DNA from: an uncultured Archangium sp.
GTDB lineage: Bacteria; Myxococcota; Myxococcia; Myxococcales; Myxococcaceae
DNA length: 32,427 bases
Reading direction: 5' to 3'
NCBI GenBank assembly: GCA_903905455.1
Contig: CAIVGN010000216.1
Location: forward strand, 1 to 32,427
Shown: one piece after another, positions 15,653-22,551 of the stretch
Position numbering within the stretch: position 1 is the stretch's first letter
How the letters are laid out: each line of letters starts with the position of its first letter
Notes under the pieces: model-generated
The model's input: only the letters and a program-made list of their open reading frames with translations
Told to the model about the DNA's origin: nothing
Databases searched by the model: none
Program-made: the position numbers and the translations under genes

Positions 15653-17536
15653 ATGCGCGTCGCGGTGACTGGCCTCGGGGTGGTGAGCGCGTTCGGCGTC
15701 GGTGCGGCGGCCTTGCGCCTCGCGCTGCAGGAGGGGCGGGGGGGCCTTTCGCCGGTGCGCCACTTCGACACCTCGCCGTACCCCTCGCGCCTGGCGGGCA
15801 GCGTGCCGGGCTTCGATGGCGGCCCCCAGCGGAAGAACGCGGCCTTCGAGTTCGCGGTGCGCGCCGGCACCGAGGCCCTCGCGCAGGCCCGACCCCGGGG
15901 CTCGGTGGCCCTGGTGCTGGGCACCAGCATCGGGGTGACCGACGGCACGCACCACGCGCTGGCCGAGCGGCTCGCCGGGGCGCTGGGGCTCACCGGGCCG
16001 GTCATCGCCATCACCACCGCGTGCTGCTCGTCGAACAACGCGCTGGGCCTGGGCGCCGAGTTGCTCGAGGCCGGCGACGTCGACGCGGTGCTCGCCGGCG
16101 GCACCGATCAGATCACCGAGGAGATGTTCGCCGGCTTCTCCATGCTCGGCGCGCTGAGCGCGGGGCCGTGCGCGCCGTTCAGCCTGCCCACGGGCACCAC
16201 CCTGGGCGAAGGCGCGGGCTTCGTGGTGCTCGAGCGCGCCGGCGAGGCCGCGGCCCGCGGGGCTCGAACCCTGTCGTGGGTGCTGGGCGAGGCGCTGTCG
16301 TGCGACGCGATGCACGAGGTCGCCCCCGACGCGACGGGCCGGGGCGTGGCGCGCTGCGTGGGCAGTGCGCTCCACCAGGCGCAGGTCGCGCCGGCCGCCG
16401 TCGACTACGTGAACGCCCACGGCACGGGCACCGCGCACAACGACGCCGCGGAATGGAAGGGCCTCACCACCGCGCTGGGTCGTGACTCGGTGCTGGTGAG
16501 CTCGACCAAGGGCACGCTGGGCCACGCCCAGGGGGCCGCGGGCGTGCTGGAGATCATCGCCAGCCTCCTGTGTCTCGAAGACGGCCGCGTACCCTCGACG
16601 CAGAACTTCGCCGGGCCGCGCAACCGCTGCCCCGGCGATCCCGTGGGCCAGGCCACGCCGCGCGCCGCGACGGTGCAGCGCTGGGTGGCGACCAACAGCG
16701 CGTTCTGGGGCGCCAACGCGTCGTTGGTGTTCTCCACCCAGGAAGTGCCCACCGCTCCCGCGGCCCGGGTGCGGCCGCGCATCGTGGTCGCCGGCTTCGG
16801 GAGCGCCGCGGGCACCGCGGAGCTGCAGCGCACGCTTCCCCGGGTCGATCTCTCGGCCCTCGATCTCCCCTCGCGCCTGGTGACCTGCGCCGTGGCCGAG
16901 GCGCTGGGTGGACTGGGCCCCGTCGTGAAGGGCGAGCTGCGCGAAGGGCTGGGGTTGTTCCTCGGCGCGGTGGCGCCGTCGCGCGACGCGCGCACCCGCT
17001 TCGACGCGTCCATCGAGGAGCGGGGGATGGCGAAGCTGTCCGCCGAGGCCTTCACGCGCATGGTGACCAGCGCCATCGGTGGCGCCTGCGCGCGGCTGCT
17101 GGGGCTGCGCGGGCCGTTCACCACGCTGACCTCCGGCTTCGGCAGCGGCCTCGTCGCGCTCGCCTGCGCCGCGCGGTACCTCGAGCTGCACGACGACGTG
17201 CGCGGCGTGGTGGTCGCCAGCGTCGACGAGCGCGAAGAACCGGGCGCGACCGGGCGGGCGTGCGCGGTGCTCCTCGCGCGCGAAGGTGCGTTGCCCGTGA
17301 CCGGCCCCCTGCTCGAGGTCTGCCTCGCCGGCGCAGGCCACCTGGCCCAGGCGCTCGCCGCGCTCGGGGCCCCGCCGCCGGCCTCGACGGACGACGCCTC
17401 GGTGAGCGGCTCGCTCGAGCGCCTCGGTGGCGTGCTCCAGGCGCTGCGCAGCTCGGGCGGCAGCCGCGTCGTCGGCCAGTCCCTCGGCGCGACGAGCTGC
17501 GCCGTTCGCCTCACCTGTTCCCCGGAGAACCCATGA
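15653..17536 (+). CDS. Beta-ketoacyl-ACP synthase fused to a degenerate KS-like domain
   Basis: The 627-residue protein has two parts. Residues 1-365 are a complete FabF-type ketosynthase with active-site Cys124 (ITTACCSSNNALG), His256 (NAHGTGTAHND), and Lys286 and His291 (KGTLGHAQGAAG). It should catalyse decarboxylative condensation of malonyl-ACP with an acyl chain. Residues about 377-627 start again like a ketosynthase (RIVVAGFGS) and show the nucleophile region LTSGFGSGLVALA, where Phe496 sits in place of Cys. They end in a Gly-rich segment GQSLGATSCAVRL but lack the His motifs. This half resembles the short 'ketoacyl-synt_2'/chain-length-factor-like proteins seen in aryl polyene clusters, so the gene may be a natural KS-CLF fusion. 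AAGGAG (15641-15646) lies 6 nt before ATG 15653. Its stop overlaps the ACP start. Confidence 0.9.
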   Translation: MRVAVTGLGVVSAFGVGAAALRLALQEGRGGLSPVRHFDTSPYPSRLAGSVPGFDGGPQRKNAAFEFAVRAGTEALAQARPRGSVALVLGTSIGVTDGTHHALAERLAGALGLTGPVIAITTACCSSNNALGLGAELLEAGDVDAVLAGGTDQITEEMFAGFSMLGALSAGPCAPFSLPTGTTLGEGAGFVVLERAGEAAARGARTLSWVLGEALSCDAMHEVAPDATGRGVARCVGSALHQAQVAPAAVDYVNAHGTGTAHNDAAEWKGLTTALGRDSVLVSSTKGTLGHAQGAAGVLEIIASLLCLEDGRVPSTQNFAGPRNRCPGDPVGQATPRAATVQRWVATNSAFWGANASLVFSTQEVPTAPAARVRPRIVVAGFGSAAGTAELQRTLPRVDLSALDLPSRLVTCAVAEALGGLGPVVKGELREGLGLFLGAVAPSRDARTRFDASIEERGMAKLSAEAFTRMVTSAIGGACARLLGLRGPFTTLTSGFGSGLVALACAARYLELHDDVRGVVVASVDEREEPGATGRACAVLLAREGALPVTGPLLEVCLAGAGHLAQALAALGAPPPASTDDASVSGSLERLGGVLQALRSSGGSRVVGQSLGATSCAVRLTCSPENP

Positions 17537-17823
17537 ATCCCCAGACCAGCGCCTACCTCGAACGACGCCGCCAGGTGCTCGCCGAGGTGCGAGACATCCT
17601 CATCACCCGCCTCAAGGTGGAGCGCGCGCCGGAGCACATCGATCCGGACGCCTTCCTCTTCGGCACCGGCCTGGGCCTCGACTCGGTGGACGCGGTGGAG
17701 TTGGTCGTCGCGCTCGAGCAGCGCCTGGGCCTGAAGCTCCCGGAAGGAGCGCGCACGCTGCGCTCGCTGCGCACGGTGGGCACGGTCATCGACCAGGTGC
17801 TCGGCGTGGAGGAGGCACCATGA
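17533..17823 (+). CDS. Acyl carrier protein
   Basis: The 96-residue protein has a carrier-protein four-helix pattern. The phosphopantetheine attachment site is Ser51 in GLGLDSVDAVELVVALEQRLG. The DSVD variant with the following AVEL resembles carriers of dedicated aryl polyene-like and other secondary acyl pathways rather than the DSLD of the main fatty acid ACP. The GGAG site at 17524-17527 is 5 nt before the ATG, which overlaps the ketosynthase stop (ATGA). The stop in turn overlaps the next start (ATGA). It should carry the growing acyl chain between the enzymes encoded around it. A phosphopantetheinyl transferase is not seen in the window. Confidence 0.93.
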   Translation: MNPQTSAYLERRRQVLAEVRDILITRLKVERAPEHIDPDAFLFGTGLGLDSVDAVELVVALEQRLGLKLPEGARTLRSLRTVGTVIDQVLGVEEAP

Positions 17824-18836
17824 GCCTCGAGCTGGAGCTGCAGACGCTGCGGACCCGCGTGGGCCTGGTGGAGAATCGCCACCTCGAGGTGTTTCGTGTC
17901 GAGGGTGCGCGGGCCTTCGAGGCCGTCGACGACGCCGTGCCCCAGCGGCTCTTCCTGCAGGACGCGCAGATCACCCAGACGCTGCTGCTGGCGGACGACG
18001 CCACCATCGTGGCCGACCTGCAGATCGCCCGCGACGACGAGGCCTTCTTCCTCCTGTGCGAGGCGCGCCCCGGGCTCTCGGCCGAGGCGCTGCTGCGCGA
18101 GCGACTGGGGACGAACGAGGTGACGGTGCAGCCCCTGTCGGCTACCCACGCGGTGTGGTCGGTGCATGGCCCCTGGGCGTGGGAGTTGCTGGGCGAAGCG
18201 CTGGGCCAGGAGATCGTCGGCCAGCCCTACCTTTCGTTGCAGCACGTCGCCGGCGTCACCTGCTTCCGCGGCGGGAAGACCGGGGAGTTCGGCTACGACC
18301 TCCTGGTGCCCCGGGCCGAGGTGGAGCCCACGATCACCCGCCTGCGCGAGCTGGGTGTGCGCTACGAGCTGGGCCCGCTGTCCCTCGAGGCGCTCGACCA
18401 CGCGGCCCTCGAGAACTGGTTCTTCAGCGTGCGCTTCGACGCGCTGTGGCCGTACACGCCGGTGGAGCTGCAGCTCCAGTGGCGGCTGTGGCACGAGAAG
18501 CACGCGTACCGGGGGGCCTCGGCCGTGGCCCAGCAGCAGGCGGGCGGGGCCGCTCGACGCCTGACGGTGCTCCACGCCGACGCGCCGATGGTGGCCCAGG
18601 CCCCGGTGATGCTCGAGGGCGAGCGCATCGGTCACGTGCTGCGCTCGGCGCGGCACTCGCTGGGGAAGGGGCACGTGGCCTGGGCGATGCTCGACGCGCC
18701 GGTGGCCATGGCGGGGTTGCGGGTGCAGGCCGGTGACGTCGCGGCGCGCACCGTCTCTCCGCCCACGGTGCAGAACGAGAGCCTGGGCATCGACCCGAAC
18801 AAGCACAGCTTCCGCTACGGCCGGAGGGTCGGGTGA
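17820..18836 (+). CDS. GcvT-like aminomethyltransferase-family protein
   Basis: The 338-residue protein has the overall pattern of the glycine cleavage T-protein family. An N-terminal domain has HLEVFRVEGARAFE and a strand ATIVADLQIAR whose Asp66 matches the conserved catalytic acidic position. A central segment CFRGGKTGEFGYDLLVP corresponds to the family's 'R.GYTGE.GYEI..P'. A C-terminal barrel-like part includes a G-rich late segment (LGKGHVAWAMLD). The KGC[FY].GQE motif of YgfZ is not present. Family members bind folate and move one-carbon or methyl groups. A GGAGGAGG ribosome site precedes ATG 17820. Overlapping stop/start codons lock it between ACP and ketoreductase, so its substrate may be ACP-bound. 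That is inference, and a non-catalytic role is possible. Confidence 0.82.
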   Translation: MSLELELQTLRTRVGLVENRHLEVFRVEGARAFEAVDDAVPQRLFLQDAQITQTLLLADDATIVADLQIARDDEAFFLLCEARPGLSAEALLRERLGTNEVTVQPLSATHAVWSVHGPWAWELLGEALGQEIVGQPYLSLQHVAGVTCFRGGKTGEFGYDLLVPRAEVEPTITRLRELGVRYELGPLSLEALDHAALENWFFSVRFDALWPYTPVELQLQWRLWHEKHAYRGASAVAQQQAGGAARRLTVLHADAPMVAQAPVMLEGERIGHVLRSARHSLGKGHVAWAMLDAPVAMAGLRVQAGDVAARTVSPPTVQNESLGIDPNKHSFRYGRRVG

Positions 18837-19582
18837 GCGGCCGGTTCGCAGATCGCACCGTCGTCGTCTCGGGCGCGTCGCGGGGCCTGGGCCGGGACTT
18901 CGCCGTGGCCTTCGGCCGCGAGCAGGCGTGGGTCGCGGTGGGCTTTCGCGAGCGCGTCGAGCAGGCCGAGCAGACGCTCGCGCTGGTGCGCCAGGCCGGC
19001 GGCGACGGCGTGGTGCTGCCGCTCGACGTCACCCGGGCGGCGTCGGTGAACGCGGCCGTGGCCGAGCTGCAGGCCGCGCGGGGGGGCGTGGACGTGCTGG
19101 TCAACAACGCCGCGGTGGTGCGCGACGAGCTGTTCGCGCTCTCCAGTGACGAGGCCTTCCTCGAGACGCTGGAGACCAACCTCACGGGCGCGGTGCGGCT
19201 CGCGCGCGCGCTGGTGCGACCGATGGTGGCGAAGCGGGGGGGCGCCATCATCAACGTCGCTTCAGTCTCAGCGTTGCGCGCGAGCCCGGGGCAGTCGAGC
19301 TACGCGGCGGCCAAGGGCGGGCTGCTGTCGTTCAGCCACACCCTCGCCGCGGAGCTCGCGCCCTCGGGGGTGAGGGTCAACGCGGTGGTGCCGGGGTTGA
19401 TCGCCACGGGCATGACCATGCGGGTCGACGCGCGGCTGCGGGAGAGCCGGACGAAGTGCATCCCCGCGGGGCGCATGGGCACGGGCGACGAGGTGGCCGA
19501 GGTGGTGCTCTTTCTCGCCTCCGACGCCGCCCGCTACGTCTACGGCCAGGCCCTGGTCGTCGACGGGGGGCTGAGCCTGTGA
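18833..19582 (+). CDS. FabG-like SDR, 3-ketoacyl-ACP reductase
   Basis: The 249-residue classical short-chain dehydrogenase has the cofactor motif SGASRGLG (13-20), NNAA at 91-94, structural Asn116, and the catalytic Ser144, Tyr157 and Lys161 (YAAAK). The C-terminus GQALVVDGGLSL is typical of FabG. It should reduce 3-ketoacyl-ACP to 3-hydroxyacyl-ACP with NADPH. The GTG start (18833) overlaps the stop of the GcvT-like gene, and GGAGG (18823-18827) lies 5 nt upstream. The stop overlaps the next GTG. Gene position fits the reductive step of the local acyl assembly line. Confidence 0.93.
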   Translation: MSGRFADRTVVVSGASRGLGRDFAVAFGREQAWVAVGFRERVEQAEQTLALVRQAGGDGVVLPLDVTRAASVNAAVAELQAARGGVDVLVNNAAVVRDELFALSSDEAFLETLETNLTGAVRLARALVRPMVAKRGGAIINVASVSALRASPGQSSYAAAKGGLLSFSHTLAAELAPSGVRVNAVVPGLIATGMTMRVDARLRESRTKCIPAGRMGTGDEVAEVVLFLASDAARYVYGQALVVDGGLSL

Positions 19583-20433
19583 GCGCCACCTGGGCCGTGG
19601 TCTTCCCGGGGCAGGCCGAGCGCGACGTCGCGGCTCAGCTCGCGAAGCTCTTCGCCCGCGAGCCGGCCTGGGCGGCGCTGCTCGAGGGGACCACGTCGGT
19701 CGCCGCATCGGAGTGGCTCGCGCAGGGTGGGCGCGCGCTCGAGCGCACCGAGCTGTACCAGCCGGCGATGGTGGCGCTCTGCCTCGACGCCTGGGCCCGC
19801 TTCTCGGCCACGCACGAGGTGGCCTTCGTCGCGGGACACTCGCTGGGTGAGGTGACGGCCTGGGCCGTGGTGCACGTGGTCGGCGCGCAGCGGGCGCTGG
19901 AGCTCGCGTGGCTTCGGGGCGTGGGCATGGCCGCGATCGCCCGCGAGGTGGGCGGAGGCCTGGCCCTGGTGGCGCGCTTTGAGCTGGACGAGGTGCTCGC
20001 GCTGGCCCACGCCGCGGGAGGCCGGGCCTGCCTCGCGCTGGAGAACTCGCGGGACACGGTCGTGCTCTCGGGTGACGCGTGCGCGCTGAGGGCCCTGGGC
20101 CACCGGGTGCGCAGGCTGCCGGGGCAGGGGCCGTGGCACGGGCCGTGGCTCGCGCCGGTCGAGCGGGCGCTCCGGGCTGCCCTGCTCTCGGTGTACCGGG
20201 CCCCCTCGCCGACGTGGGTGGGGGAGGGAGATCTCGCCGCCCGGGTTTGCGAGCCGGTGCGCTGGGTGGCGACCGTCGACGAGCTCTGCGCGCGCGGCGT
20301 GACGGACATCGCCATCGCGGGGCCGGGCCGCGCGCAGCGCGCGTTGCTGCGCGAGCTGGTTCCCCCTTCCGTGAACTTGCACCTCGTCGACGACGACGCC
20401 CCCCTGACTGGAGCCGTTCATGCCTCCCCTTGA
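19579..20433 (+). CDS. FabD-like malonyl-CoA:ACP acyltransferase
   Basis: The 284-residue acyltransferase-fold protein begins TWAVVFPGQ, the usual FabD opening. It has the nucleophile motif GHSLGE with Ser88, an upstream 'YQPAMVALCLDAW' segment corresponding to QPA, and a PWHGPWLAPV segment providing the second catalytic His as in FHSPLM. It is slightly shorter than housekeeping FabD. The extender-selectivity segment is not a clean FabD match, so malonyl specificity is likely but unproven. The GTG start at 19579 overlaps the reductase stop, and its last 14 bp overlap the dehydratase gene. It should load the extender unit onto the adjacent ACP. Confidence 0.87.
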   Translation: MSATWAVVFPGQAERDVAAQLAKLFAREPAWAALLEGTTSVAASEWLAQGGRALERTELYQPAMVALCLDAWARFSATHEVAFVAGHSLGEVTAWAVVHVVGAQRALELAWLRGVGMAAIAREVGGGLALVARFELDEVLALAHAAGGRACLALENSRDTVVLSGDACALRALGHRVRRLPGQGPWHGPWLAPVERALRAALLSVYRAPSPTWVGEGDLAARVCEPVRWVATVDELCARGVTDIAIAGPGRAQRALLRELVPPSVNLHLVDDDAPLTGAVHASP

Positions 20434-21037
20434 GTCCCTGCCCCTGGGCGCCGAGGTCATCGGCCTCTTCCTCAAGCAGCGCCGCCCGCTGCTGATGCTC
20501 GACGGCATCGAGGCGTACTCGTGGCGCGAGCCGCGGCCGACGCTGAAGACCTTCAAGAACGTCTCGGCGAACGAGCCCATCTTCGACGGTCACTTCCCCG
20601 ACCTCATGCTGTGGCCCGGCATCTACACGCTCGAGGGCCTGGGCCAGTCGTGCCACCTGCTGGGCATGCTCAACGGCCTGCTCGAGTTCGCCGAGGGGCG
20701 CGGGGTGTCGCGCGCGGACACCCTGAAGAACCTCGTCAACCTGCACCGGCTCAATCGCTTCGAGCCCGTGACGCGCTCGCCCGAACAGGAGGCGGTGTTG
20801 CGCGCGCTCGCCGACGAGAAGGCGGCGGCCCCGGCGGTGACCGCGGCCCTCGACGTGAAGTTCCTCGCGCCGGTCTTCGCTGGAGATCGCCTCGAGTTCA
20901 CCGTCGAGTTGGTCAAGCGTTTCGACTCGTTGATGCGCTTCGACGTGCGCGCCGAGGTGCGGGGCCGGGTGGTGCTCAAGGGCACGCACACCGGTTCGGT
21001 GGGTTTGTCACTCGCAGGCAGAGAGGTCTCGCCATGA
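20420..21037 (+). CDS. FabZ/FabA-like hot-dog 3-hydroxyacyl-ACP dehydratase
   Basis: The 205-residue protein opens with RRPLLMLDGIEAY, equivalent to 'hRyPfLLVDri' of FabZ. The catalytic pair is present: His58 in NEPIFDGHFPD and Glu72 in WPGIYTLEGLGQ. A segment of about 45 residues (roughly 84-130, EFAEGRGVSRADTLKNLVNL onwards) is extra compared with compact FabZ. The hot-dog resumes at VKFLAPVFAGDRLEFTVEL. It should dehydrate 3-hydroxyacyl-ACP to trans-2-enoyl-ACP; no sign of isomerase function can be read from the sequence. A GGAG site lies 7 nt before ATG 20420. The gene overlaps both neighbours, by 14 bp upstream and by ATGA downstream. Confidence 0.88.
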   Translation: MPPLESLPLGAEVIGLFLKQRRPLLMLDGIEAYSWREPRPTLKTFKNVSANEPIFDGHFPDLMLWPGIYTLEGLGQSCHLLGMLNGLLEFAEGRGVSRADTLKNLVNLHRLNRFEPVTRSPEQEAVLRALADEKAAAPAVTAALDVKFLAPVFAGDRLEFTVELVKRFDSLMRFDVRAEVRGRVVLKGTHTGSVGLSLAGREVSP

Positions 21038-22551
21038 GCCGCACGCACCACCTGGTCCTGTTCGCCGCGCTCGTCTCTGGCTGTGGCGCAAGTCGCTACG
21101 CCGCGCGGCCCGTCACCATCGAGCGGCCCGGTTGCGCGGCCCCTTTCACGGTGATCTCGACGGTCGATGGCCGCGTCGCGGGCGAGGACAACGCCATGGA
21201 GGACGTCCTGGAAGACACCGTGGTCTTCAGCCGTGATGGGCGCCACACGGCCTACGTCGCGCGCCAGGGCACGTCGTGGTTCGTGGTGCACGACGGCGAG
21301 CGCTCCAAGGCGTGGCACGGCATCGGCTTCCTTCGCTACGGCGAGGTGGGGCCGATCTACGCGGCGCAGTTCGGCGAGCGCTGGTGCGTGCAGCGGGGCG
21401 CCGCGGACGACCCGTGCTTCGGCACCATCTATGAAGACTCGCTGACGGTGGCGGGGCCGTCGGTGGCCTACGTCGCGCGGTCGGCGGACGCCTGGGCTCC
21501 AGCGGCCGCGGCGTCGTCGCTGGTCATCGACGGGGTAGTGGCCCTGCGCGCCGCCGAACTCTCCCTGGTGCGCGCGAGCGCCGACGGCAAGACCATCGGC
21601 GCGGTGGAGCGCGCGGTCGCCCCGGAGGTCGCGGACAAGCTCTACGTCAACGCCGCGTTGGTGGTGAGCGCGCCGCACCTCACCGACTGGACCCCAAGCG
21701 GAGGGGTCACCTGGGTCGCCACGCGCGACGCGGGCCTCTTCGTCGAGTCGGCCCGGCGCACGTGGGGACCGTACGAGAAGGTGTCCCGGCTGGTGTCGCG
21801 CGGAGACCACGTGGCCTTCGTGGGCAGCATGGCGCAGGGCCGCGAGGTGGTGCTCGATGGCGTGAAGGTGGGCCCCTTCGCCGACGTCGCGGTCCCCTCG
21901 CTGGTGCTCAGCCCCTCGGGTGACGACTTCGCGGTGGTGGTGAGGCTCGTGGGAGGGGAGATCAAGATCGCCACGCGGCGCAGCGTGCTCACCCCGGTGG
22001 AAGGCAGCCCGGTCACCGGCGTCTCGGAGTTGGTGTTCTCCCCCGACGGCGTCGCGCTGGGCGCCCTCGCGGCGGCGGAGAACCGGCAGTTCACCATCTC
22101 GCTCTACGGCGCGGCCACGGGCGAGCGGCTGTGGTCGCAGGGCGGCTTTGGTGACGCGAGCGACCTCGCGGTGGCAGCGCAGGGGGCGCGGGTCCTGGCG
22201 CTGACCCGAACCGGGGCCGTGACCTCGGTGTTCGCGCACTGCCCGAAGTGCGACGGGCCCCCGAAGCTGACCGCCGTGCGCGCCATGCCCGGGACGCTGG
22301 TGACGGACCCGGCCCTGTCGGCCTGGGGCGTGGTCGCCGGTGAAGGTCCGGTGAACGTGCCCTCGGAGCGGCGCATGATCATCGCCCGCTCGTGGGGCGT
22401 CGGGCCCCTCGACTTCGACGCGCGCCTCTTCGGCGCCGCGGTCACGCGCTTCGAGCGGCAGGGCACGCTGGACCCCGTCGTCGCCGCGTGGCGCAGCCAG
22501 GTGCGCTCGCAGCTCACGCGACACCTCGGTTGCCCCGCGCCCGCCCCGTGA
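21034..22551 (+). CDS. Lipoprotein with predicted beta-propeller body
   Basis: The 505-residue protein has a lipoprotein signal peptide (MSRTHHLVLFAALVSGC, lipid Cys17). The body shows recurring short beta segments such as VVFSRDGRHTAYVAR, LVRASADGKTIGAV, LVLSPSGDDFAVVVRL and LVFSPDGVALGALA. This 'SPDG...' rhythm is typical of WD40/TolB-like beta-propellers. There are few catalytic-looking motifs. A CPKCDG pair near residues 407-410 could form a disulphide or bind metal. A GAGAGG site precedes ATG 21034, which overlaps the dehydratase stop; the stop overlaps the next GTG. Its place between enzymes suggests it handles or senses the pathway product outside the cytoplasm. No function is assigned. 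Confidence 0.78.
   Translation: MSRTHHLVLFAALVSGCGASRYAARPVTIERPGCAAPFTVISTVDGRVAGEDNAMEDVLEDTVVFSRDGRHTAYVARQGTSWFVVHDGERSKAWHGIGFLRYGEVGPIYAAQFGERWCVQRGAADDPCFGTIYEDSLTVAGPSVAYVARSADAWAPAAAASSLVIDGVVALRAAELSLVRASADGKTIGAVERAVAPEVADKLYVNAALVVSAPHLTDWTPSGGVTWVATRDAGLFVESARRTWGPYEKVSRLVSRGDHVAFVGSMAQGREVVLDGVKVGPFADVAVPSLVLSPSGDDFAVVVRLVGGEIKIATRRSVLTPVEGSPVTGVSELVFSPDGVALGALAAAENRQFTISLYGAATGERLWSQGGFGDASDLAVAAQGARVLALTRTGAVTSVFAHCPKCDGPPKLTAVRAMPGTLVTDPALSAWGVVAGEGPVNVPSERRMIIARSWGVGPLDFDARLFGAAVTRFERQGTLDPVVAAWRSQVRSQLTRHLGCPAPAP

Noticed and set aside
15206-17341. A 711-codon open frame antisense to the ketosynthase gene
   Set aside because: It is the shadow of a gene with intact catalytic residues and a strong ribosome site.
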